From: CAZWLY01 sp964634465
Lineage (GTDB): Bacteria > Desulfobacterota > Desulfarculia > G963662305
NCBI GenBank assembly: GCA_964634465.1
Contig: CAZWLY010000012.1
Coordinates: 50,028-114,027, forward strand
Reading direction: 5' to 3'
Length of the DNA: 64,000 nucleotides
The position numbers and the translations under genes were made by a program. The notes under the pieces were generated by a model. It worked only from the letters and a program-made list of their open reading frames with translations. It ran no database searches and was not told where the DNA came from. Of this stretch, positions 36,701 to 44,408 are shown in pieces (within the stretch, counting starts at the first letter, position 1; each line of letters begins with the position of its first letter).

Positions 36701-36907
36701 GGCCTGGGCGCCGACGGCTCGGCGAGGCAGCCGCTGGGTTTGACCGTGGTCGGCGGGTTGATTTTCTCCCAACTCATCACTCTGTTCATCACGCCGGTGA
36801 TCTACCTCTATCTGGAGGCTTTCCAGGAAAAGGTCCTCTACCGCTTCGCCTTTTTCCGGCCGCCGGCGAAAGACGACGTCGAGGTCGGAACGCAGCCCAA
36901 GGCGTGA
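33752..36907 (+). CDS. RND efflux transporter, HAE-1/AcrB family
   Basis: 1051 aa, normal length. Starts MRISEVFIRRPVMTFLVM. The proton-relay aspartates are in FLVDDAIVAMENTVRHVE (TM4), the matching lysine in GIVKKNGIMLVDFA (TM10). A glycine-rich insertion (GGVGGGGGGG near residue 670) lies in the second porter domain. It exports hydrophobic or amphiphilic substrates in exchange for protons. Because flippase, duct, adaptor and pump genes are contiguous, the native cargo may be the lipid made by the adjacent synthase rather than drugs (inference). Confidence 0.95.
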   Translation: MRISEVFIRRPVMTFLVMIAVSAFGVMAYRALPVSDLPNVNYPSISVEATYPGASALTMASTVAAPLEKHFMQIAGLEQIYSKSLSGYTVVVLTFALSRDLNGAAQDVQAAINEAMSDLPDDLPAPPTYSKINPSDKPIIYLMVSSKTLTLGQLYRFGADQISRRLSTIPGVARVKVWGSKPALRIRLNPDLLAARGLTLEDVAAAVGRGSLTIPAGVLEGRELSLYLEPRGQLTTAEEFNSLVIATKNGAPIYLKDIGRAVESLEQANIDVRSWRRGGEIQTKVVTLAVYREPTENTVAVTGAIKKALPQIRKELPGALDLEVIYDRAEPIIASVDDVKSTLLIAFGLVVVVIFLFLGRIRDTIIPALALPVSLLATFIVMYALDFSLDLLSLMSLTLAVGFLVDDAIVAMENTVRHVEQGAPPHQAALIGAREIGGTIASMTLSLAAVFIPLVFMPGIIGRVFREFSVTIVAAIICSGLVSLTLTPMLCGRMLKPRRGEPGPLERFSNLVVGFFQNIYLAVLKQVLRFSPAAILIWIGCLVGTGFLFQMLPLTFLPKGDSGAIMGEINAADGTGPELMRAYQGRVQALLNANPYVERAMTITGLGGSLGANKGFLFVVLVPHKVRQHSTKHVVHMLQPKLLEIPGAMTFLGAVPVMDISFGGVGGGGGGGEYSFTLKASDPNLLYHHARAFVEKVRRLPGLENVQTSLNLNNPQLEIDILHDRAASLGVSTAAVERALFLAFSGYKVTTIKSATDEYKVILELGEEFRRRPENLTRIHVRSATTGRLVPLDEVVEWRRKVGPREVRHLDRLNVVTISFDLAEGAPIGQAVRELEKLAAATLPPEIITGFQGEAQVFEKTIQSMGFLVILALLIMYLVLGGLYESYIHPITVLAALPVAGFGGLLALLVFESELSLYAFIGLFLLMGIVKKNGIMLVDFANQKLAEGGVSRREAIFEACRNRFRPIVMTGLCAIMGALPIALGLGADGSARQPLGLTVVGGLIFSQLITLFITPVIYLYLEAFQEKVLYRFAFFRPPAKDDVEVGTQPKA

Positions 36908-36943
36908 ACCGGGCGGTTCACCTGGGCAGGGGGAGGTGGTAAG

Positions 36944-38848
36944 ATGGACGCCATGGTCGTCGCTTCGAAACAGACGGGAGCCAGAGTCCTCCTTTCGGGC
37001 AATGAGGCGCTGGCCCGCGGAGCTCTGGAGGCCGGCATCGGCCTGGCCGCTTCCTACCCCGGCTCACCCACGGTGGAAATCCTGGCCACCCTGGCCAGAG
37101 TGAGCGACCGATTCGACTTCTACGCCGAGTGGTCGGTGAACGAGATCGTCGCCCTGGAGGCGGCGGCGGGGGCCTCCTACGCCGGGCTGAGGGCCATCGC
37201 CTCGATGAAGCCGGACGGGTTCAACGTCGCCCTCGATTTCGCCACCTCGTTGGCCTACGCCGGGATCAGGGCCGGACTGGTCATCGTCGTCGGCGACGAC
37301 CCCGGCGCTCACTCCAGCCTCAAGGAAGAGGACTGCCGCCCCTTGTGCAAGGCGGCCGGTTTGCCGGTCCTGGAGCCGGCTTCGGTGGCCGAGGCCAAAG
37401 AGATGGTCAGGGCCGCCTTCGAGCTGTCCGAAAAGGTCAACCTGCCGGTGGTGGTGCGGGCCACCACCCGGATCTGCCACGCCAGCGGCGACGTGGTCCT
37501 GGGCGAGACGGCCGAGGGCGAAAAGAGGGCGGCCGTCGATCCCGCCGATCGTTTTTTCACCCACGCCGGCTTCCACCCCCGGCTGAAGCAGTGGTTGGCC
37601 AAGGCGGCGGCCAAGGCCGAGGGCTCGCCGTTCAACGACTATCGCGGTCCGGAAGGGGCCGAGCGGCTGATAGTGGCCTCGGGGGTGAGCGCCCTCTACG
37701 CCGCCGAGGCGCTGGAGATGCTGGGCCTTGCCGACAGGGTGGGCCTCCTTAAGCTGGGGACGAGTTTTCCCCTGCCCCGGAAGCTGGTCCTGGAGCGCCT
37801 CAAGGGAGCCAAAGAGGTCGTCTTTTGCGAGGAGAACGATCCCTTCATCGAAGAGGCGGTCATGGTCCTGGCCGCCCAGCACGGCCCGGAGCTCGGCCCG
37901 ATCGACTTCCACGGCCAGACCTCCGGACGCGTGGCCGGAAACCTGGGTCCGGGCGTCGGCGAACTGAACGCCGACCTCCTGGCCGAACGACTGGGGGAGA
38001 TCTTCGGCCGCCCCATCGAAAAGCCCGCCTTCCCCGGCCGGGAGGCGGCCCTGGCCGGGCTGGGCCAGGAGATGCCCAAGCGGGAGCTGACCTTCTGCGC
38101 CGGCTGTCCCCACCGGGCCTCGTTCTGGTCTCTGCGCAAGGCCATCACCAGGGCCGGCAAGGGGGCGGTGGTCCTGGGAGACATCGGCTGCTACACCCTG
38201 GCCCTGGGTCGGACCGGCTACTTCGTTCTCCAATCGACCCACTGCATGGGCGGAGGGATGGGCCTGGCCAACGGCTTGGGCCAACTGGGTCGCTTTGGAC
38301 TGGCCCAGCCGGTGGTCAGCGTCCTGGGCGACTCGACCTTTTACCACGGCGGAGTGCCAGCCCTGATCAACGCCCGGCGCCACTCGGCAAACCTGCTGTG
38401 CGTCATCCTGGACAACCGGACCACGGCCATGACCGGCGGCCAGCCCCATCCGGGCAGCCCGGTTACCGCCGGCGGAAGCAAGGCCGCGGTGGTGGGGCTG
38501 GAGAGCCTCATCGAAGGCATCGGCGTGCCGGTGACGGTTCAGGACCCTTACGACGTCGCCGGAACCATCGAGACGATCAAGGGCCTCCTCGACCAGACAG
38601 GGCCGCGGGTTCTCGTCCTGCGCCGGGAGTGCGCCTTGGAGGCGACCAGACAGGGCCGGCGGTTCCGGGTCTCCATCGACGCCGAGCTGTGCGACGGCTG
38701 CGGGCTGTGCAGCAAGAAGTTTTCCTGCCCGGCCAACGTCTGGGACGAGGCGGCCGAGCGGGCGGTGATCGATCAGGCCCTTTGCGTCGGCTGCGGAGTC
38801 TGCGCCGAGCTCTGCCCTCAAGAGGCGATCATCGTCAAGGAGGCCTGA
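36944..38848 (+). CDS. iorA: indolepyruvate ferredoxin oxidoreductase, alpha subunit
   Basis: 634 aa; start ATG 36944 after GGGAGGTGG. Oxidatively decarboxylates aryl-2-oxoacids (indolepyruvate, phenylpyruvate) to aryl-acetyl-CoA with TPP and ferredoxin. Visible: the N-terminal pyrimidine-type domain (LLSGNEALARGALEAGI, SYPGSPTVEI), the TPP domain (FCAGCPHRASFWSL, GDIGCYTLA, LDNRTTAMTGGQPHPG) and a C-terminal 2x[4Fe-4S] region with CDGCGLCSKKFSCPA (one atypical spacing, usual for IorA) and CVGCGVCAELCP. It lies directly before iorB. Confidence 0.95.
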   Translation: MDAMVVASKQTGARVLLSGNEALARGALEAGIGLAASYPGSPTVEILATLARVSDRFDFYAEWSVNEIVALEAAAGASYAGLRAIASMKPDGFNVALDFATSLAYAGIRAGLVIVVGDDPGAHSSLKEEDCRPLCKAAGLPVLEPASVAEAKEMVRAAFELSEKVNLPVVVRATTRICHASGDVVLGETAEGEKRAAVDPADRFFTHAGFHPRLKQWLAKAAAKAEGSPFNDYRGPEGAERLIVASGVSALYAAEALEMLGLADRVGLLKLGTSFPLPRKLVLERLKGAKEVVFCEENDPFIEEAVMVLAAQHGPELGPIDFHGQTSGRVAGNLGPGVGELNADLLAERLGEIFGRPIEKPAFPGREAALAGLGQEMPKRELTFCAGCPHRASFWSLRKAITRAGKGAVVLGDIGCYTLALGRTGYFVLQSTHCMGGGMGLANGLGQLGRFGLAQPVVSVLGDSTFYHGGVPALINARRHSANLLCVILDNRTTAMTGGQPHPGSPVTAGGSKAAVVGLESLIEGIGVPVTVQDPYDVAGTIETIKGLLDQTGPRVLVLRRECALEATRQGRRFRVSIDAELCDGCGLCSKKFSCPANVWDEAAERAVIDQALCVGCGVCAELCPQEAIIVKEA

Positions 38849-39469
38849 ATGCCCGAGCGGGAGGGACCCATCAACCTGATCATCACCGGGGTGGGCGGAC
38901 AGGGTACGGTCATGGCGGCCAGGGTGCTGGCCACGGCGGCGGTGGCGGCCGGCTTCAAGGTCAGCGTGGGGGAGACCTTCGGGGCCTCCCAGCGAGGCGG
39001 CTCGGTGACGGGCCACCTGCGCCTCCACCGCCGCCAAGCCTACGCGCCGCTGATCCCCAGGGGACGGGCCGGGATAATCCTGGGCTTCGAACCCCTGGAG
39101 GCTCTCCGGGTTCTCCTGGACTACGGCCACCCCGAAACGCGGGTGATCATGAACGACCGGCCGGTCAGCCCGATCAGTTGCCTGTCGGGCGAGGAGAGTT
39201 ACCCCGAGCCGGAGCGCATCAAGACGGCCATCAAAGAGCTGACCCCCCACCTCGAAACCGTCCCGGCGGTGAACCTGGCCCTGGAGCTGGGTCGCGCCGC
39301 CGCGGCCAACATGGTCATGCTCGGCGCCCTGGCCGGTTCCGGGCTCCTGCCCCTGAGTCGGGACGACTTCCTGACCGGAATGGAGCGGGTGTTCGATCCC
39401 CGACACCACAGGCTCAACCGGGAGGCCTTCCGGGCCGGTTGGGCCCTGGCGGGGGCCGAAGGTGGCTGA
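38849..39469 (+). CDS. iorB: indolepyruvate ferredoxin oxidoreductase, beta subunit
   Basis: 206 aa, starting at ATG 38849, the base after the iorA stop. The gamma-type domain is recognisable: IITGVGGQGTVMAARVLA, GETFGASQRGGSVTGHLR and LGFEPLEALR. It completes the IorAB heteromer. Its end overlaps the next gene by eight bases. Confidence 0.94.
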   Translation: MPEREGPINLIITGVGGQGTVMAARVLATAAVAAGFKVSVGETFGASQRGGSVTGHLRLHRRQAYAPLIPRGRAGIILGFEPLEALRVLLDYGHPETRVIMNDRPVSPISCLSGEESYPEPERIKTAIKELTPHLETVPAVNLALELGRAAAANMVMLGALAGSGLLPLSRDDFLTGMERVFDPRHHRLNREAFRAGWALAGAEGG

Positions 39470-40877
39470 TCCGCTCCCGCCCCGGCGGCTCGAAGCCATG
39501 AGGGCTCTCTTCGAGCCGGAATGCGTGGCCGTCATCGGCGCCTCGGCCGACCCGGCCAAGCTCGGCGGCCAGGTCCTCATCGCCTTAGCCAACGGCGGCT
39601 TCAGGGGCCGCGTCTACCCGGTCAACCCGACCCGAAGGGAAGTCTTCGGTCTCGAGTGCCGTCCCGACCTGGCCGAGCTGCCCGAGCGGCCCGATCTGGC
39701 CGTCATCGCCTTACCGGCGGCCAAGGTGGTCGAGGCGGTTGAGGACTGCGTCCGGGCCGGGGTCGGGGCGGCGATCATCTTCTCCTCCGGATTCGCCGAG
39801 ACCGGCCCCGGGGGGGCCGAGCTCCAGGCTCGGATCGGCCGCCTGGCCCGGCAGCACGACCTGGCCGTCTGCGGTCCCAACTGCCTGGGCGTCATCTCCG
39901 CCCCCGGTCGCCTGATGGCCAACTTTCTGGTCCTCTGGCGACCGGACGAGTCGGCCTTGGAGAATTTCGTCGGGTTCATCAGCCAGTCCGGCTCCATGTG
40001 CGCCCAGCTCTACGCCCTCATCGACGGCCGGGGGCTGGGATTCAGCCGCTTCATCTCCTCGGGCAACGAAGCCGACCTGGATTTCGCCGACTACCTGGCC
40101 TATCTGTCCCAAGACCCCCACACCCAGGTCATCGGCGGCTATCTGGAAGGGGTCAGGGACCTGGACAAGCTCGGCCGGGCCGCCGAGGCGGCCAAGTCGG
40201 CCGGAAAGCCGGTCATGATCATCAAGGTCGGCCGGCAACCGCTCACCGCCCGGGCGGCCGCCAGGCACACCGGGTCCCGGGCCGGGTCGAACGAGGCCTA
40301 CCAGGTCCTGTTCGATGAAACGGGCGTCATCGCCATGGACAGCCTGGAGGAGATGGCCGCCGGCCTGTCGATCCTGGCCTCGGGCAAGCCGCTTCGGGGC
40401 GACCGGGTGGCCATCCTGACCCCCTTCGGCGGCGCCGGGGTCCTGGTCGCCGACCGTTGCCTGGCCCTGGGCCTCGAGCTCTCGCAACTCTCCCCCGCCA
40501 CCAGACGAGAGCTGGACCGCCTCCTGCCGGCCTACGCCTCCAGCCTCAACCCGGTGGACATGGGGCCCCAGCTCATGTCCGACCCGAACCTGGTTCGTCG
40601 CTGCGCCGAGCTGATTCTGGCCGATGAGGAAGTGGACTCGTTGATTCTCTGCACCTGGGTTTTGCCGGAAGCCGTGGACGACCAGCTCGCCGACCTCATC
40701 GCCCTGAGCCGGGGGGCGGACAAGCTCGTCTTGAACCTGATCTGGGGACCGCCGGGCGTGTCCCGCCGGGCTGCGGGCCGCCTCCACCAAAACCTGGTCC
40801 CGGCCGAACTGGCCACCGAGCCGGCCTTACGGGCCCTGGCCGGACTGGCTTGGCGACGGCGGCGGCTCAATCACTGA
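39462..40877 (+). CDS. acyl-CoA synthetase (ADP-forming) alpha-type subunit
   Basis: 471 aa from GTG 39462. CoA-binding Rossmann domain at residues 15-130 (ECVAVIGASADPAKLGG, NPTRREVFGLECRPDL, IIFSSGFAETG), two flavodoxin-like ligase-CoA domains after it, and the phosphohistidine in AARHTGSRAGSNEAY near residue 268. The family converts acyl-CoA, ADP and phosphate to the acid and ATP. With IorAB it would conserve energy from aryl-acetyl-CoA during amino-acid fermentation. The ATP-grasp beta part needed for activity is neither fused nor adjacent, so it must be encoded elsewhere. Confidence 0.85.
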   Translation: MADPLPPRRLEAMRALFEPECVAVIGASADPAKLGGQVLIALANGGFRGRVYPVNPTRREVFGLECRPDLAELPERPDLAVIALPAAKVVEAVEDCVRAGVGAAIIFSSGFAETGPGGAELQARIGRLARQHDLAVCGPNCLGVISAPGRLMANFLVLWRPDESALENFVGFISQSGSMCAQLYALIDGRGLGFSRFISSGNEADLDFADYLAYLSQDPHTQVIGGYLEGVRDLDKLGRAAEAAKSAGKPVMIIKVGRQPLTARAAARHTGSRAGSNEAYQVLFDETGVIAMDSLEEMAAGLSILASGKPLRGDRVAILTPFGGAGVLVADRCLALGLELSQLSPATRRELDRLLPAYASSLNPVDMGPQLMSDPNLVRRCAELILADEEVDSLILCTWVLPEAVDDQLADLIALSRGADKLVLNLIWGPPGVSRRAAGRLHQNLVPAELATEPALRALAGLAWRRRRLNH

Positions 40878-40952
40878 CGAGGCCAGCGCTTCCGGACCGA
40901 ACCGAGCGGCCGGTCGATGCCCCCCGGCGCGCCGGGGGTCCACGGCGCGGGG

Positions 40953-41429
40953 CTAATCGCCATCCGACTCCGAGCGGGCCTTGAGCCGCAGCCTCAAAAG
41001 AATCTCCCTCAGCTCCGGGTCTTCCACGTGGGCCAGCTTGGCCTCGGCCTCGGCCCTGGCCGCCGGATCGAGGGGCTGAACCGGTCGGATCGGCGGCGGA
41101 AGTCTGTGGGCGGCGGCGGACCGGGCCCCGGTCTTGGGCTCGGCCGCCGTCTTGAACCGGATCTCGGTGACGATCTTCCGGCCCAGGGCGTCGTTCAACT
41201 TTCGGACGAACCCGCCCTCCTCGGCCATGAAGGTCAGCTCGTTGGCCAGGGCGGGAGACTCGGCGCCGATGGTCAAGACGCCCTTCTTGAAGGCGATGGG
41301 CCGGGAGCGCTCGGCGATCCACGAGCCGACCACCTCCGGCCAGATCCGATTGACCGCCAACACGGCCGCCGCCGCGGCCTCGCCCCGGCCGCCGGCCAGG
41401 ATGTCGGCCAGAGACTTCATTCGGGTCAT
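40953..41429 (-). CDS. DciA-like protein (DUF721)
   Basis: 158 aa. The N-terminal 95 residues match the DUF721/DciA pattern: SLADILAGGRG, VNRIWPEVVGSWIAERSRPI, KGVLTIGAESPALANEL and FVRKLNDALGRKIVTEIRF. DciA-type proteins help load the replicative helicase in bacteria without DnaC. The C-terminal third is low-complexity and charged, probably disordered. It is downstream of endonuclease IV and dGTPase genes on the same strand, a DNA-maintenance cluster. Confidence 0.8.
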   Translation of the reverse strand: MTRMKSLADILAGGRGEAAAAAVLAVNRIWPEVVGSWIAERSRPIAFKKGVLTIGAESPALANELTFMAEEGGFVRKLNDALGRKIVTEIRFKTAAEPKTGARSAAAHRLPPPIRPVQPLDPAARAEAEAKLAHVEDPELREILLRLRLKARSESDGD

Positions 41430-41432
41430 GGC

Positions 41433-42320
41433 TTATCTTTCGCCTTTCACAGCCTTCAGGCCCAGCGTCCTGAACCGTCTCGCCGCAGCCAGGTTGCGCT
41501 TCTCCTCGGCCATGGTCACCCGAGGCGTCTCCAGGACGCCGGGCAGCCCCCAGAGTTTGGGGTGAGCCAGCACCCGGCTCAAGCCCCGGCCGCCGATCTT
41601 TCCCCGGCCGAGGTGCTCGTGGCGATCCTTGAAAGAGGCCAGGCCGACTTTGGCGTCGTTGATGTGGAAGCCGGCCAGCCTTTCGAGGCCGATGATCCGC
41701 TCGGCCTCGCCGAGCCAGGCGTCCACTCCCTCGGGCCGGCCGACGTCGTAGCCGGCCCCGAAAGCGTGGGCCGTGTCCAGCCAGAAGGCCGTCCGCCTCC
41801 CGCCGCCGGCCAGCTCCAGGATTCGGGCCTGCTCCTCGAGCCTTCCGCCCAGGGCGGTGCCCGAGCCGGCCGTGTTCTCCACGGCCAGCACGACCCCCTC
41901 GGCGCCCCTGTCCAGGCCGCGCTTCATGGCCTCGGCCACCCGCTCGACACCGGCCTCGCTTCCCGCGCCCAGATGGTTGCCGGGATGAAAGACCAGGTAG
42001 CCGGCGCCTAACATTCTACACCGTTCCATTTCGTTGAGCAGCATCTCGACCGACCGGTTCCAGGTCTCGTCGTCGGGCGAGGCCAGGTTCATCGGGTAGG
42101 GAGCGTGGACGACCAGGGGGGCGATGCCGGCCGCCCTTAAACCCTGGCTGAAGGCGGCCGCCGCCTCGGCCTCCAGCGGCTTGGAGAAGAAGGCTCGGGG
42201 ATTGCCGGAGAAGATCTGGACCGTCTCCAGCCGGAGTTTCTTGGCCCGGATAAGGGTCTTTTCCAGTCCGCCGGCCATCGAGACGTGGATGCCGATCCGA
42301 AGGCCGGGAGAATCAACCAC
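41433..42320 (-). CDS. nfo: deoxyribonuclease IV (AP endonuclease)
   Basis: 295 aa with start chosen at GTG 42320, which gives the family N-terminus LRIGIHVSMAGGLEKTL; a GTG at 42395 would add 25 unconserved residues. Zinc-binding motifs of the TIM barrel are present: VHAPYPMNLASPD, YLVFHPGNHLGAG, VLAVENTAGSGTALG, WLDTAHAFGAGYD, FHINDAKVGLASFKDRHEHLGRG split over the active site. It cleaves at abasic sites in base-excision repair. Three bases separate it from the DciA-like gene. Confidence 0.95.
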   Translation of the reverse strand: MVDSPGLRIGIHVSMAGGLEKTLIRAKKLRLETVQIFSGNPRAFFSKPLEAEAAAAFSQGLRAAGIAPLVVHAPYPMNLASPDDETWNRSVEMLLNEMERCRMLGAGYLVFHPGNHLGAGSEAGVERVAEAMKRGLDRGAEGVVLAVENTAGSGTALGGRLEEQARILELAGGGRRTAFWLDTAHAFGAGYDVGRPEGVDAWLGEAERIIGLERLAGFHINDAKVGLASFKDRHEHLGRGKIGGRGLSRVLAHPKLWGLPGVLETPRVTMAEEKRNLAAARRFRTLGLKAVKGER

Positions 42321-42395
42321 GGTCCGCCCTCTCGTTCGGCAGCGCGTCCCGCCGTGTCGGCTCTGGAGGAACTGGCCAGGACATTCGACCCGCAC

Positions 42396-43421
42396 TCACA
42401 AGACCGCCCAGGGCCGGGGCAGGAACAGCTTGTCGTAGAGGGAGATGGCGTAGCGGTCGGTCATCCCGGCGATGAAGTCCACCACCGCCTGGGTCAGATC
42501 TTCCTGGCCGGTCCTGAGCGCGGCGGCGTACTCCTCCCGGTCCGGCTCCTCGATGACCGACACGAACAGGGCGGCCAGGATCTTCCGGGCCCGGTCGAAA
42601 TCCCGGCGGATGGAGGGATTGCCGTAGACCTGGTCGTAGAGAAAGGCGCGCAAGTCGGCCATGGCCTCGGCCATCTCCCGGGAGAGATGGATGTGACCGT
42701 CGTCTTCGGCCAGGGTGGTCTCGATGGCGTCGCGGACCATGGCCCCGATCCGGGCCGAGTGGGTTCGGCCGACCACGGCGATGCACTCGGCCGGCAGATC
42801 GCTCTCGGTCAGCACCCCGGCCCGAAGCGCGTCGTCGATGTCGTGGCAGATGTAGGCGGTCAGGTCGGCCACCCTGACCACCTCGCCCTCCACGGTGGCC
42901 GGCCGGCCCTCGTCCCGGGGCAGGATGGCCCCCAGCCCCTTGGAGTGATTCAAGATGCCGTCCCGGACTTCGAAAGTCAGGTTGAGGTCCTCGAGAATGT
43001 CCACCACCCGAAGCGACTGCTCGTAGTGGCGAAAACCGCCGTCGACGATCTCGTTGAGGACCCTTTCCCCGGCGTGACCGAAGGGGGTGTGCCCCAAATC
43101 GTGACCCAAGGCGATGGCCTCGGTCAGATCCTCGTTGAGCCTGAGCGACTTGGCGATGGTGCGGGCGATCTGGGCCACCTCCAGGGTGTGGGTCAGCCGG
43201 GTGCGGTAGTGGTCGCCGGTGGGAGAGAGGAAGACTTGGCTCTTGTGCTTCAAGCGGCGGAAGGCCTTGGAGTGAAGAATCCGGTCCCGGTCGTGCTGGA
43301 AGGCCGGACGGAGGTCGCACTCGGCCTCGGGCCGAAGCCGCCCCCGACTCTGGGCCGATTTGGCCGCCAGAGGCGAAAGCGTCCTGGCCTCGATCTCCTC
43401 CAGTTGCTCGCGGATGGTCAT
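42396..43421 (-). CDS. dgt: deoxyguanosinetriphosphate triphosphohydrolase-like protein
   Basis: 341 aa from ATG 43421 (AGGGGG upstream); an open extension to 43514 is not conserved. The HD phosphohydrolase signature is RTRLTHTLEVAQIARTI (first His), LGHDLGHTPFGHAGE (HD pair) and, later, RVADLTAYICHDIDDALRAG. The family hydrolyses dNTPs to nucleosides and triphosphate, limiting dNTP pools. The next gene downstream is nfo. Confidence 0.93.
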   Translation of the reverse strand: MTIREQLEEIEARTLSPLAAKSAQSRGRLRPEAECDLRPAFQHDRDRILHSKAFRRLKHKSQVFLSPTGDHYRTRLTHTLEVAQIARTIAKSLRLNEDLTEAIALGHDLGHTPFGHAGERVLNEIVDGGFRHYEQSLRVVDILEDLNLTFEVRDGILNHSKGLGAILPRDEGRPATVEGEVVRVADLTAYICHDIDDALRAGVLTESDLPAECIAVVGRTHSARIGAMVRDAIETTLAEDDGHIHLSREMAEAMADLRAFLYDQVYGNPSIRRDFDRARKILAALFVSVIEEPDREEYAAALRTGQEDLTQAVVDFIAGMTDRYAISLYDKLFLPRPWAVL

Positions 43422-43640
43422 CCCAGGCCCCCTGCCTTGCGGCCTAACGTAGCCCCCTTGGCGGCCGGGTGTCAAGATCGGCCCCGGGGAACGGAGTGCC
43501 GGGCGAGCGAGCAAACAAAGAACCCGGCGGCAAGCGACTCGATCCGGAGGCCAAGGAGGCGCCGCCCGGCGAAGGCCCTTCCCGATCGCCGGCGAAACAT
43601 CCGGGCCGGCCCCTGCTTTCGGCCTCTCCCGGCCTCGAGT

Positions 43641-44408
43641 TCAGGGTCGCTTCGATGACGGCCGTCTCTCGAAAAAGAAAAAGACCCTCTTCCCCGCCCT
43701 CCACCGCGGCGGCCGGCCGGTTCTGGCGGCCAGCCACAGCCGGCCCAGACGGCCGAAACGGGTCAGTCCTTCTTCGATCAGGTTGAACCGGCTGGCCCGC
43801 TCGTCCTGGCAGAAGACCGGCGTCTCGATGATCCGGAAACCGCAACGACGGGCCCAATAGGTCAGGTTGAGGACGTAGGCCGTGCCCGGATCGATCCAGT
43901 CGATGAAGCGCTCGGCCAGCTCCTTGCGGTAGGCTTTGGCCGCCAGGGAGTAGTCTTTGTAATCCAGGCCCAAGAGCAGGCGGGCGGCCAGGATGTAGGC
44001 CCCCGAGCCGAGGATGCGGTACCAGGCCCGCTCCTGCCGGCCCATCCGCTTGGAGCCGATGATCAGATCCGCCGCCTCCATCAGCTCCAGGGCCTGGGGA
44101 ATGAAGCCGAGATCGACGCTCAGGTCCATGTCCTGGGTGACGATCAGTTGGTATCGGGCCCGGCGCACGCCCTCCCTGAAGGCCAGGCCAGGCCCCTTGA
44201 CCGGCAGGTGGAAGAACTCCAGCCAGGCCGTCTCCCCGGCCAGGCGGCGGCCGATATCCTCGGTGGCGTCGGTGGAGCCGTTGGAACCGACGATGACCTC
44301 GAACGGCCGGCCGAGGCCGGCCAGGAAAGCGGCCAGCCGGCGCAGATTGGCCTCCAGGATATCGGCCTCGTTATAGACCGGAATGAAGACGGTGAAGCCG
44401 GACCTCAC
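43641..44408 (-). CDS. family 2 glycosyltransferase (dolichyl-phosphate-sugar-synthase-like)
   Basis: 255 aa; start GTG 44408 overlaps the stop of the upstream radical SAM gene in GTGA. GT-A motifs: FTVFIPVYNEADILEANL, VIVGSNGSTDATEDI, QDMDLSVDLGFIPQAL (DxD) and LIIGSKRMG. The C-terminal region is basic (WRAGKRVFFFFERRP). It likely transfers a sugar to polyprenyl phosphate or a lipid. Coupling to a B12-radical SAM enzyme suggests a joint role in lipid or cell-surface modification. Confidence 0.87.
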   Translation of the reverse strand: MRSGFTVFIPVYNEADILEANLRRLAAFLAGLGRPFEVIVGSNGSTDATEDIGRRLAGETAWLEFFHLPVKGPGLAFREGVRRARYQLIVTQDMDLSVDLGFIPQALELMEAADLIIGSKRMGRQERAWYRILGSGAYILAARLLLGLDYKDYSLAAKAYRKELAERFIDWIDPGTAYVLNLTYWARRCGFRIIETPVFCQDERASRFNLIEEGLTRFGRLGRLWLAARTGRPPRWRAGKRVFFFFERRPSSKRP

